Below, piece by piece: positions 1 through 6,820 of a stretch of DNA of 7,377 nucleotides (position 1 is the first letter of the stretch; each line of letters starts with the position of its first letter). The notes beneath the pieces are model-generated. The model searched no databases and had not been told where the DNA came from. It saw only the letters and a program-made list of their open reading frames with translations. Location of the stretch: assembly GCF_033720595.1 (NCBI RefSeq), contig NZ_JAWWCF010000155.1, forward strand, positions 1 to 7,377. Direction: 5' to 3'. This stretch comes from Lishizhenia sp033720595 (GTDB lineage Bacteria > Bacteroidota > Bacteroidia > Flavobacteriales_D > Crocinitomicaceae). Both the position numbers and the translations under genes were made by a program.

Positions 1-315
1 AAGAATCGCGTCTAATTTAGATGCCAATTGTGCTTTAGGAACTGCTCCTACAGACTTATCAGCAACTTCACCATTCTTGATGAATAAGATTGTTGGAATG
101 TTTCTTACTCCAAACTTAGCAGAAATTCCAGGGTTTTGGTCAACATTTACCTTTCCAATCACTGCTTTCCCGTCGTACTCTCCATGCATCTCATCAACGA
201 TAGGTCCAACCATTCTACAAGGTCCACACCATTCAGCCCAAAAATCAACCATAACTGGTTTATCTGAGTTCATTACTACTTCGTCAAAGTTAGCATCTGT
301 AATTTCTACTGCCAT
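1..315 (-). CDS. trxA: Thioredoxin (partial, 3' end cut by window edge)
   Basis: This is a cytoplasmic thiol-disulfide oxidoreductase that reduces protein disulfides and is itself recharged by thioredoxin reductase. Translating the minus strand from the ATG at 313-315 gives 105 residues without a stop, starting MAVEITDANFDEVV. The active site WCGPC is at residues 29-33, preceded by the typical VDFWAE stretch. The cis-proline of the fold is in RNIPT (Pro74), and a Gly-rich strand (SVGAVPK) with a final helix follows. The usual length is about 105 residues, so only the stop codon and perhaps a few residues are missing. There is no signal peptide, which fits a cytoplasmic TrxA rather than an exported thioredoxin-like protein. 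The gene lies 178 bases downstream of the Asp-box gene on the same strand, so it probably has its own promoter. The best -7-like match is AATATTTG (complement of 381-388, one mismatch), but no -33 element is placed to go with it. Confidence 0.96.
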   Translation of the reverse strand, partial: MAVEITDANFDEVVMNSDKPVMVDFWAEWCGPCRMVGPIVDEMHGEYDGKAVIGKVNVDQNPGISAKFGVRNIPTILFIKNGEVADKSVGAVPKAQLASKLDAIL

Positions 316-493
316 TTCTATTTATTTAATGTTTATAATTCCTTATCCGAGGATAAATTTAACGTTTCAGTTCTATCAGACAAATATTTTACCAATTAAA
401 TTCTACTGACAGCTTGGCATGCTAAAAACACCTCAATTTTACTCTTTAGACGGCAAAGGTCTGAATTCCATACAGGAAATTATGTATCCTAGG

Positions 494-1783
494 TTACTTA
501 TTTATTTTATCCAATTGTTTCTGACTAATTAAAGCCACCCAAAGACTTATTTCTTTCTCATCCATACGCGACCAAACAGGTCGTATAACCCCATCATATA
601 CAGCTATATTGGTATAATCTCCAAAGAAAACCTTGTCATCCGGAACAAAAGAGGAAGAACTGACTTTGTAATCTGTAAAACTGTCGCCATTGTCTTTGCT
701 CACACTTAAATATACATCGGTTGCATTACCTTCGGTTGAACGTCTATCGTAATAAACCACATACAAATACCCTGTAATTGGATCTATGCTTAACCATGTA
801 AAAAACTGATGACGTTTACTTTCATCTTGGTTCACTTTAATAGGATCAGACCATGTTTCCCCACTGTCACTTGATTTCGAGATCCAAATATCGGTGTCCC
901 CTGTCCCGTTGCGTTGATCGGCCCAATTCAAAAACAAATCACCGGTTTTAGGGTTGCATCTCAAAATTGGCAATCCGTTTGCGCGATAAATCCCAGGAAT
1001 AGTAAGTGTCCAACCTTCAACTTGTTGCGCTACATCTATTTCTTTTTCGAGCCATGTCTCTCCTCCATCGGTTGACTTGGTAAAAACCAAACCATTAGGT
1101 CCTGTCCAGGCTACGTATATAGTTCCATCAGGTCCTACAGCTGGCACAGCACCCTCCACTGTATTATCGTCGTCTAAACAATCACCACCTCTTTGAGAAA
1201 TACGCTTTGGTGCTGACCATGTCTCACCTTGATCGGAAGATTTGGCAAACATAATGTGAGAGCTGTCTCCCGGTTTTTCAGAAAGATAAGCATCAAACTG
1301 TGTCCAAGTAAGATACAACTCGCCATTTAACGAATTCTCTGTCACCCAATGTTTGTCTTGCACTTTAACACCTTCTGGAGCGGTGTAAGAACCTTGATTA
1401 AAATCACCCTCTATTGTTGAAGAACTTTGACAGACAATGCGATCGAGGTGATGTCCGAATGTTTTAGGACTTGCCAAATGAAAATAATAGTACCTCCCCT
1501 TTTGATCTATGTGCATCACGGGGTCTCCATTCACACCATATTTAGAACGCAATGTTTTAGACTTCCATTTCCTCCCTCCATTCGTAGAGTAATAATAATC
1601 ATCCATCACAGTTCCGGCTATCATCTCTTTAGGTTTTAAAGGATTGATAGCAATACTTGGCTCTACTTGAGCATAGCTATAGGTTGCACTATCTGGTTTA
1701 GGAATTTGCACTTCTTTAAAGTGCTGACTTAAGCCAAAAAAAGGGATACTTAAACATATCCCTCTAAAAAATAAATTCATCAT
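494..1783 (-). CDS. Secreted Asp-box (BNR) beta-propeller, sialidase-like protein
   Basis: This 429-residue protein begins with a hydrophobic segment consistent with a signal peptide (residues 1 to about 19, ending FFGLSQ). The mature part has five Asp-box (BNR) motifs of the S-x-D/N-x-G-x-x-W type: STNGGRKW (66-73), SSDQGETW (182-189), STDGGETW (237-244), SSDSGETW (304-311) and the weaker SKDNGDSF (362-369). These mark successive blades of a beta-propeller as in sialidases, sortilin-type and other exo-acting glycosidase folds. The EPSIAINPLKP segment (41-51) is typical of Asp-box exoproteins. Asp-boxes do not prove sialidase activity: I see no clear FRIP/YRIP arginine motif, so the substrate is unknown. 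No C-terminal type IX sorting domain is visible. The start is chosen at the double ATG just 9 bases after the stop of the M61 gene, which implies translation from the same mRNA. Its upstream A-rich AAAAAG stretch is a weak ribosome-binding context, as is usual in this phylum. Confidence 0.87.
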   Translation of the reverse strand: MMNLFFRGICLSIPFFGLSQHFKEVQIPKPDSATYSYAQVEPSIAINPLKPKEMIAGTVMDDYYYSTNGGRKWKSKTLRSKYGVNGDPVMHIDQKGRYYYFHLASPKTFGHHLDRIVCQSSSTIEGDFNQGSYTAPEGVKVQDKHWVTENSLNGELYLTWTQFDAYLSEKPGDSSHIMFAKSSDQGETWSAPKRISQRGGDCLDDDNTVEGAVPAVGPDGTIYVAWTGPNGLVFTKSTDGGETWLEKEIDVAQQVEGWTLTIPGIYRANGLPILRCNPKTGDLFLNWADQRNGTGDTDIWISKSSDSGETWSDPIKVNQDESKRHQFFTWLSIDPITGYLYVVYYDRRSTEGNATDVYLSVSKDNGDSFTDYKVSSSSFVPDDKVFFGDYTNIAVYDGVIRPVWSRMDEKEISLWVALISQKQLDKINK

Positions 1784-1792
1784 ACTTTTTAA

Positions 1793-3577
1793 TTATTGTA
1801 ATCTCAACCAGTATCTCGCCAATGAGTTTTCTGCAGTATCCAATACAAATTCGTATCTATCTTGCTTGTGCTCTCCCATTTTTGCTTCTAACACACGTAA
1901 CACGTCATCTCTAGAAACGATTAAGGTAAAGCTATCTCCAGGAGCCATCGTTCCTAAGAAAGATGAAAACTTCGCTGCGTCCATTCGGTAACCATTAATA
2001 GAAAGGATTTCGTCATTAACGCTCAAACCAGCATCTTCTGCTGCAGAGTTAGCTCTGATTCTTCTCACCATTAACTTACCATCTTGCTCACTTACTGAAC
2101 TTCCGAAAGAAGGAGTTGTTGTACTCGCATCTTTCACTTCTAATCCGATTTTAGACAAATACTTGTTGTACGGAATTGTTTCTACACCGTACACGAAATC
2201 ACGGAAGAATTCATTTAAATCCATATCTAAAAAGTCTTCTAGCTCAGCTTGGAATTCATCTTCGCTAAATCCACGGTTTAACTTCTTGTAGAATTTGTTG
2301 TACAACACTTGCATAAAATCATCCAAAGACTTTTCACCTTGGTACTTGTCAATAATCATCGCATCAATCACCAACGCCAACAAGTTTCCTTTTGAATAGT
2401 ATGAAATTGTAGTGTTTGCTGAATTTTCGTTTGGTCGGTACGATTTTATCCATGCATCAAAAGAAGCGTGGGCAACTGGTTGCACTTTATTCCCTTCAGA
2501 TCCTTCCACGTAATTCAAGGTACTTTTTAATCTACCTAAGTACTGTTGTTCACTGTAAAAACCAGCTCTACGTAAAATCAACTCATCGTAGTAAGAAGTA
2601 AATCCTTCCATCACCCACAATAAAGAAGTGTAATTCTCTTCGTTGTAATTAAAAGGTCCTAAAGCATCGGGTCGGATACGCTTTACATTCCACAAGTGGA
2701 AGTATTCGTGTGCTACTAAAGACAAGAACCCTAAGTAAGCCCCTCCTTCATATGACCAACGATTTACGTTTAAAGTTGTAGAATTGGTATGCTCCAATCC
2801 TCCACCACCGTTCAAGGTATTGTGAATAATAAACCAGTATTCTTTGTTCGGGTTTTCGCCAAAAATGGATGTCGCACTTTCCACAATCTTTGCCATATCC
2901 ACCTTCAACTTTTCTACGTCGTAGTTTCCTTCTCCGTAAATGGCAACATTGTGCTTCACACCCGCTGCTTGGAAAGAAAACTCTTCTTGATTACCAATCT
3001 CAATTGGACAATCTGCTAAATGATCATAGTTGTTGTAGGTAAAACGCTGCGTGTTGTTATCGTTAGCAACCCCGTCTCCTGCCTTTGGCAAGGCAGTTGT
3101 GATTTTTTTGAAATCTTTATAAGGTGTAATGTTTAATTCACCACCAAGGTCTTTGTGTCCTTTAGGGTACATAAAAACACTCGTTCCGTTAAGGTAACCA
3201 TGCGTTAAATCAAGAAAACTTGTACGAACAGAAAGTTCGAAAGCGTAAACTTCATAGTTCACCACCACGTCATCTTTTTTATTCTTTTCTATACGCCAAG
3301 TATTTTTAGAGGTCTTGTAAACTTCCAGTTCTTTCCCGTTTTGATTTTTTGCTTTGACAAGGTTTACATTTTTAGGAAACTCGCGCGCTAAGTAAGATCC
3401 AGGCGCCCAAATTGGCATTTGTATATCGATGTAATCGTTAGAGAAATCTTGCAAATTCATCTCTACGTTGAAGTAGTGATTTTGCGGTTTGGGCATACTT
3501 AAATTATAGCTCACTTCTTGCGCCCAAATAGATAGGGTAGCAAGGGAAATTAGAGCTGTAGAAAAAAGTTTTTTCAT
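1793..3577 (-). CDS. Secreted M61 family metallo-aminopeptidase with PDZ domain
   Basis: This 594-residue zinc peptidase belongs to the M61 (glycyl aminopeptidase) family, whose characterised members release N-terminal Gly/Ala from peptides. Residues 1 to about 20 form a signal peptide with a likely cleavage after WAQ, so it is exported to the periplasm or beyond. Residues about 21-200 form the N-terminal beta domain, with the family-typical MPIWAPGSY stretch (54-62). The catalytic domain contains GGGGLEH (257-263), the zinc motif HEYFH (His290, Glu291, His294) followed by LWNVKRIRP, and the probable third zinc ligand Glu324 in WVMEGFTSYY (321-330). A PDZ domain spans roughly 490-565 (AGLSVNDEILSINGY core at 516-530) and probably helps bind substrate. 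All key residues are present and the length is normal. It is the first gene of a pair with the Asp-box protein 9 bases downstream, and a -7 promoter element lies 20 bases upstream. Whether it is an aminopeptidase in vivo is inferred from the family. Confidence 0.94.
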   Translation of the reverse strand: MKKLFSTALISLATLSIWAQEVSYNLSMPKPQNHYFNVEMNLQDFSNDYIDIQMPIWAPGSYLAREFPKNVNLVKAKNQNGKELEVYKTSKNTWRIEKNKKDDVVVNYEVYAFELSVRTSFLDLTHGYLNGTSVFMYPKGHKDLGGELNITPYKDFKKITTALPKAGDGVANDNNTQRFTYNNYDHLADCPIEIGNQEEFSFQAAGVKHNVAIYGEGNYDVEKLKVDMAKIVESATSIFGENPNKEYWFIIHNTLNGGGGLEHTNSTTLNVNRWSYEGGAYLGFLSLVAHEYFHLWNVKRIRPDALGPFNYNEENYTSLLWVMEGFTSYYDELILRRAGFYSEQQYLGRLKSTLNYVEGSEGNKVQPVAHASFDAWIKSYRPNENSANTTISYYSKGNLLALVIDAMIIDKYQGEKSLDDFMQVLYNKFYKKLNRGFSEDEFQAELEDFLDMDLNEFFRDFVYGVETIPYNKYLSKIGLEVKDASTTTPSFGSSVSEQDGKLMVRRIRANSAAEDAGLSVNDEILSINGYRMDAAKFSSFLGTMAPGDSFTLIVSRDDVLRVLEAKMGEHKQDRYEFVLDTAENSLARYWLRLQ

Positions 3578-3597
3578 ACTGTTGTTTGAATTTTTCT

Positions 3598-3605
3598 CAA
3601 AGATA
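3598..3605 (-). promoter_or_regulatory. Bacteroidota -7 promoter element before the M61 gene
   Basis: The minus strand reads TATCTTTG here, a perfect TAnnTTTG match, 20 bases upstream of the M61 start codon. Transcription would begin around 3590, giving a leader of roughly 12-15 bases. I see no TTG at the expected 17-20 base distance upstream; the nearest TTTG (complement of 3635-3638) is 29 bases away, so the -33 part is weak or absent. The element would drive the M61 and Asp-box gene pair. Confidence 0.5.
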
Positions 3606-3645
3606 AAATTTTATTTTGATGCTTTTATGCGATCCAAACAAGCCC

Positions 3646-4488
3646 CTATCTTGAGTGTACGGAATTCTTCCGAAACTCAATTTTTAAGCTATCAAAGAAA
3701 ACTACCAGTTTAGGTCTTTGAGCATGTCTATGGTTGTATTTAAAACAATATTCGTCTAACTTTCCTTGTATATGAAATAGAGATAACTCATGATGAATTC
3801 CATCTAATACTCTCATTAAATTCTCTTTAACCTTGTGCATCCATTTGTCATTTAAAGCTATTTGAGAACACGTTTCAATTTTGGGAAAACTACATTTCTG
3901 TTTCACTAACAATTTTGGAAATTGATAGTTACATGCACACAACAAGGATTGCTTTTTCCGAAGTTCAGCTGTCTCTATTTCTCTCGGTAAAACAAAACGT
4001 AATTGGTCCCTTGTTCTTCGTTGAGAGAGGTTAATAAAAACTTCTAATTCTCCAGGTAGTGTTGCGCTATTTTCATGTAGCTCTGAAACATCGAGAATTG
4101 CGTGTTTTTCCTGTACTTCTAGTTGATTAATCGTTGCCAATTCTTGTTGAATTTTACGAATCATATGAAAAACAGTTTCATATCTTGTTTGCCGTGACAA
4201 ACGCAATATTTCTTTAATCGAATATGCCTTTTTCGTATTCAACACTAAGTGTAAGATCTCCATCCACTCCGTAAAACTTTTATTACTATCTCGCATAAAA
4301 GAAATTGATTTCAAAGACACCTTACTCGAGCACTTCAGGCACCTCCATCCACAAAATGAATTGTACCATTTTAACTTATCATGTCCACATTTTGAACAAT
4401 CATTAACTACTTTTTGATAAAATGGTTTTAGAAATTCTACACACGTTTTTTCATTGGAATAGGTAGAATAAAAGGTTAAGTTATTCAT
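3646..4488 (-). CDS. IS1595-like transposase-derived protein, probably catalytically inactive
   Basis: This 280-residue protein has the architecture of IS1595-family transposases. The N-terminal SNEKTCVEFLKP (11-22) is followed by a zinc ribbon with Cys31, Cys34, Cys50 and Cys53. Next comes the helical SLKSISFM...FTEWMEILHL region and the TRYETVFHMIRKIQ segment (101-114), both characteristic of the family's DNA-binding half. The C-terminal GIHHELSLFHIQGKLDEYCF plus KYNHRH (230-255) matches the end of the family's catalytic domain. In between, the DDE/N core is short and divergent: LDVSE (132-136) may hold the first Asp, an Asn at 223 may match the third position, and no second catalytic Asp is apparent in the 160-210 stretch. 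No terminal inverted repeats or target duplication are seen around the gene. I infer either a domesticated DNA-binding protein or a decayed element with an open frame. It sits alone, 68 bases upstream of the M61 gene, on the same strand. Confidence 0.72.
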   Translation of the reverse strand: MNNLTFYSTYSNEKTCVEFLKPFYQKVVNDCSKCGHDKLKWYNSFCGWRCLKCSSKVSLKSISFMRDSNKSFTEWMEILHLVLNTKKAYSIKEILRLSRQTRYETVFHMIRKIQQELATINQLEVQEKHAILDVSELHENSATLPGELEVFINLSQRRTRDQLRFVLPREIETAELRKKQSLLCACNYQFPKLLVKQKCSFPKIETCSQIALNDKWMHKVKENLMRVLDGIHHELSLFHIQGKLDEYCFKYNHRHAQRPKLVVFFDSLKIEFRKNSVHSR

Positions 4489-4590
4489 GACTTATTATTT
4501 TAGATTGATTAACAATAAGTTACAAACTTTTTCTTCGTGATGCAACTTTACGGAAGGATTGCGGATACTCAGTCAATAATTGATAATTAT

Positions 4591-4627
4591 CCCCTCCCCA
4601 AAACTTTCCCCTCCTCCCCCTTCCCCC
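4591..4627 (-). promoter_or_regulatory. G-rich tract (C-rich on plus strand), potential G-quadruplex
   Basis: In an otherwise AT-rich intergenic region the plus strand carries five runs of four or five C (4591-4594, 4596-4599, 4608-4611, 4616-4620, 4623-4627). They are separated by 1, 8, 4 and 2 bases. The minus strand therefore has five G-runs able to form an intramolecular quadruplex. The tract ends 16 bases before the -7 element of the lipoprotein promoter, so it occupies the place where a -33 element would be expected. It is also about 100-140 bases upstream of the IS1595-like gene. A regulatory role is inference. Confidence 0.5.
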
Positions 4628-4643
4628 ATTCCATATAATTAAT

Positions 4644-4651
4644 TAGCTTTG
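4644..4651 (+). promoter_or_regulatory. Bacteroidota -7 promoter element before the lipoprotein gene
   Basis: TAGCTTTG matches TAnnTTTG exactly and lies 25 bases before the ATG at 4677, implying a leader of about 20 bases. The expected -33 TTG is absent: that position is filled by the C-rich tract and the following CCATATAATT sequence. The promoter may therefore depend on an activator or on the unusual upstream DNA. Confidence 0.55.
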
Positions 4652-4676
4652 TTAACCTCACACTAAAACGTTTACG

Positions 4677-5528
4677 ATGAACAAATACATCCTCGGATTT
4701 TGCGCCCTTTCTTTAGTGGCTTGTACAAACAACAGCGATGTTCAAGAGGCTGCCCTTAACAATCAGAATGCAGAAAACCTTCAACTTCAAAATCAAGTTG
4801 AACAACTCAAATTAGAACTCAACAACAAAGACTCCCTGATCAACGAGTCTATCGCATTTTTTAACGAAATTCAAGACAACCTGGCTTCTATAAGTGTGAA
4901 AAAGGACGATATTCAAATCAAGAGTAACGACCCAGAACTAGGTGAAGACGGTAGAAAAGAAATTCTACAACAAATTCAAAACATCAACTTTTTACGTGAG
5001 CAAAATGCACGTAAGGTCAAACAACTGCAAAACAAATTGAAGTCCAACAACATGCGCATAGATGAATTACAATCTATGGTAGATCGTTTGGTATTGCAGA
5101 TTAAAGCGAAAGACGAACAAATTGAAAGCCTTCAAAATCAATTGGCGGATCTTGACGTACAGTACTCTGAACTCTTTGATCAATACCAAGAACAAGTTGA
5201 TTTAAACTTGGAGACCATGATGGAGCTCAATACAGTTTACTATACAATGGGTTCTGTTGAAGAATTGGTAGAGAACAACGTTATTGTAAAAGAAGGTGGT
5301 TTCATTGGTATTGGTAAAAAGACAGATTTGAGTGCAGACATGAACGAGAATTACTTTACCAAAGCAGATAAAACAAAAATTAAAGAAATTACCGTTGGAG
5401 GTAAAGATCCAAAATTCATCACCGATCACCCGTCTGACTCTTACAAGTGGGAGAATGGAAAACTGATCATTACCGATGCTCAGAAATTCTGGAAAATATC
5501 TAAATACTTGGTGATAGAAATCAAGTAA
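4677..5528 (+). CDS. Coiled-coil surface lipoprotein (possible adhesin family)
   Basis: This 283-residue lipoprotein has a short hydrophobic signal (residues 4-15) and a lipobox LVAC with lipidated Cys16, so it is probably anchored in the outer membrane. Residues about 30-180 are rich in Gln, Asn, Leu, Glu and Lys in heptad-like order (for example LQLQNQVEQLKLEL), which predicts long coiled coils. A compact C-terminal domain follows (about 184-283), with NTVYYTMGS (185-193), GGFIGIGKK (207-215), NYFTKADK (225-232), FITDHPSDSYKW (247-258) and KLIITDAQKFWKISKYLVI (262-280). This combination recurs in Bacteroidota proteins that, as I recall, are annotated as a Cbp1-type collagen-binding adhesin family; that link is tentative and binding cannot be read from the sequence. 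The gene is monocistronic, with its own -7 element upstream and an intrinsic terminator 22 bases after the stop. A 113-residue frame on the opposite strand is a shadow. Confidence 0.9.
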   Translation: MNKYILGFCALSLVACTNNSDVQEAALNNQNAENLQLQNQVEQLKLELNNKDSLINESIAFFNEIQDNLASISVKKDDIQIKSNDPELGEDGRKEILQQIQNINFLREQNARKVKQLQNKLKSNNMRIDELQSMVDRLVLQIKAKDEQIESLQNQLADLDVQYSELFDQYQEQVDLNLETMMELNTVYYTMGSVEELVENNVIVKEGGFIGIGKKTDLSADMNENYFTKADKTKIKEITVGGKDPKFITDHPSDSYKWENGKLIITDAQKFWKISKYLVIEIK

Positions 5529-5550
5529 CAAATCAATATACACATTGCAA

Positions 5551-5583
5551 ATGCCTCTTCTTTTTAAGGAGAGGTATTTTTTT
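5551..5583 (+). terminator. Rho-independent terminator of the lipoprotein gene
   Basis: A 10-base-pair stem (ATGCCTCTTC at 5551-5560 with GGAGAGGTAT at 5568-5577, two G-U pairs) closes a 7-base loop TTTTTAA and is followed by seven T (5577-5583). It begins 22 bases after the lipoprotein stop codon. Confidence 0.88.
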
Positions 5584-5953
5584 GGGCTGCTCGGGCGCGT
5601 TATCCGTTATAGTCAAGCTTCTGCAGGGCAACTTATACTAAGGCTCACCTGCGCTTCCGGTGGTCGCAAGGCTAGCCCAAGTTCAGAAAACCCTTCATAA
5701 GCTCGCCTGTCACTTCTACCGCTAGCAGATATTAACTTAGACGCAATACCTAGTACCTCACTATCAACGGTGCTTACAACTTCTTTTACTGTAAACAATC
5801 ACGAGTATATTCCAATAGGGGGAGCAGTGGTAGTAGCTTAAGGCAGCGCTTAGTGGCTGTTAGGGGTGCTGGGCGACTAACAGAAGCCCACACTCCGTTA
5901 TAGCGACTTAACGCTAACCAAAGCTACTAGGAACGGATGACCCGGCCATTGGC
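5584..5953. other. GC-elevated, repeat-rich non-coding island of unknown nature
   Basis: These 370 bases lie between the lipoprotein terminator and the bestrophin stop codon and hold no convincing gene. A hand count of 5581-5940 gives about 49% GC, against roughly 40% in sampled neighbouring coding stretches. The segment is dense in inverted repeats: CACC/GGTG near 5645-5665, the palindrome GGCTAGCC at 5670-5677, the nested set at 5831-5929, and GGCCATTGGCC touching the bestrophin stop. TCCGTTATAG occurs near both ends. The opening GGGCTGCTCGGGCGCG, right after a terminator T-run, resembles in style GC-rich interspersed elements that I recall between genes in Flavobacteriia, but I cannot confirm membership. 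It could be a repeat-family copy, a structured RNA or the scar of a lost element. The only frame (minus strand, 5613-5798) needs a TTG start and resembles nothing I know. Confidence 0.55.
5831..5929. repeat. Nested inverted repeats able to form a branched cruciform or RNA fold
   Basis: An outer perfect 9-base inverted repeat (TAGTAGCTT at 5831-5839, AAGCTACTA at 5921-5929) encloses two further hairpins. The first is GTGGCTGTTAG (5853-5863) against CTAACAG (5877-5883) and CCAC (5888-5891), with a 13-base loop and a 4-base bulge. The second is TAGCG (5901-5905) with CGCTA (5912-5916) and a 6-base loop. Together they draw a closed multi-branch structure of about 99 bases that can form on either strand, so orientation is undecided. 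I do not recognise the family. Confidence 0.55.
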
Positions 5954-6820
5954 CTAATAAAAAAGTTCTTGTACGTTCTGCTGAATTTTCAAAGACAATT
6001 CTGAAGTAGGTAAATCATTTTCGTCCTTCCCAAAGGGATCTTCTATTTCTTCTGCCAATATTTCCATGCTTACCAAGATGTAAAAAACTAGCGTTGCAAT
6101 AATGGCGGTGTAGTATTCAAAGAATTCTAACAAGGCCAAGGGCAAGGAGGCGGTGTAGAGAAAAATAAACTTCTTTATAAAAATACTATAAGAATAAGGA
6201 ATGGGTGTGTTCTTAATACGCTCACACGCTCCAATATTATTCAAGAAATTATTCAACGTATGCTCAACGGTAATATAAGCTTCCTGACTAAGTCTCCCCT
6301 CTTTCACCAAGATGTTGACTTCAGCATAAATCATTTTAACAAGTTGAGAAGGTACATGGCCTTTTTCTACTAACGTGGCCTTTTCTTGTTCATTCAAAAG
6401 TAATTCCTCCATCACAACACCTTCTCTTAGATGATCGCGCATGGCAAAAACATAGTTCGAAATCATTCTATTAAAGAAGTCTCTTTCACTTTCTTTTAAG
6501 TCTAACACACTTAATTTAGCCGCCAAATTTCGGGCATCATTTACCATTTCGCCCCATTTTTTTCTTCCTTCCCACCATCTATCATAGGCGGTATTGGTAC
6601 GAAAAACCAACAAAAGTGAAATTACAAAACCTATAATTGAATATATAGTGAGCAAGTTTTCTAACATCATCGACCCGGGAAAATAGGTGGCTGCAACATA
6701 ACAAATCCCCATTGTGAAGACAAAAAAGTAAAGCAACTCCTTCCACAAGATGGCTAGGGTGTCACTTTTATGTATACCTACTACGAGTTTAAACCAATTT
6801 TTGGGGTTGTATTTTATCAT
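5954..6820 (-). CDS. Bestrophin-family ion channel (bacterial, YneE/UPF0187-like)
   Basis: This 288-residue inner-membrane protein has the bestrophin fold; the one well-studied bacterial homologue is a pentameric channel, while animal relatives conduct chloride. Hydrophobic segments are at about 27-47, 55-73, 216-233 and 236-254. The diagnostic motif FRTNTAYDRWWEGRKKWG (73-90) follows the second segment. IPYSYSIF (207-214), TASLPLALLEFF (223-234) and AEEIEDPFGKDENDL (256-270) are the conserved C-terminal blocks; the last corresponds to the region that forms the calcium clasp in animal bestrophins. Using RWW as the register, the pore-neck residues would be near Phe65, Leu69 and Phe73 (inferred). 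The length is normal and the frame intact. The start ATG at 6818-6820 precedes the family-typical KNWF region. No convincing terminator follows the TAG stop, which abuts the palindrome GGCCATTGGCC and the repeat-rich island. Ion selectivity and physiological role cannot be read from the sequence. Confidence 0.93.
   Translation of the reverse strand: MIKYNPKNWFKLVVGIHKSDTLAILWKELLYFFVFTMGICYVAATYFPGSMMLENLLTIYSIIGFVISLLLVFRTNTAYDRWWEGRKKWGEMVNDARNLAAKLSVLDLKESERDFFNRMISNYVFAMRDHLREGVVMEELLLNEQEKATLVEKGHVPSQLVKMIYAEVNILVKEGRLSQEAYITVEHTLNNFLNNIGACERIKNTPIPYSYSIFIKKFIFLYTASLPLALLEFFEYYTAIIATLVFYILVSMEILAEEIEDPFGKDENDLPTSELSLKIQQNVQELFY

Noticed and set aside
77..409. A 110-residue plus-strand frame
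   Set aside because: It lies almost entirely opposite the thioredoxin gene, whose WCGPC and cis-Pro motifs are unambiguous.
421..493. A terminator after the Asp-box gene
   Set aside because: Only a 4-base ATAC/GTAT pairing without a T-run is visible on the minus strand, so no terminator is claimed.
3578..4676. A complete IS1595 insertion sequence
   Set aside because: I compared the flanks of the transposase-like gene and found neither matching terminal inverted repeats nor a short target duplication.
5202..5543. A 113-residue minus-strand frame rich in Phe and Cys
   Set aside because: It is antisense to the conserved C-terminal domain of the lipoprotein and has the odd composition of a shadow frame.
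5613..5798. A 61-residue minus-strand open frame inside the GC-elevated island
   Set aside because: It needs a TTG start, has no clear ribosome-binding or promoter context, resembles no family I know, and lies in sequence dominated by inverted repeats. A coding remnant is possible but unsupported.
5831..5929. An integron attC site
   Set aside because: The fold and bulges are suggestive, but the seven-base core boxes do not fit RYYYAAC and GTTRRRY and no integrase gene is in the window.
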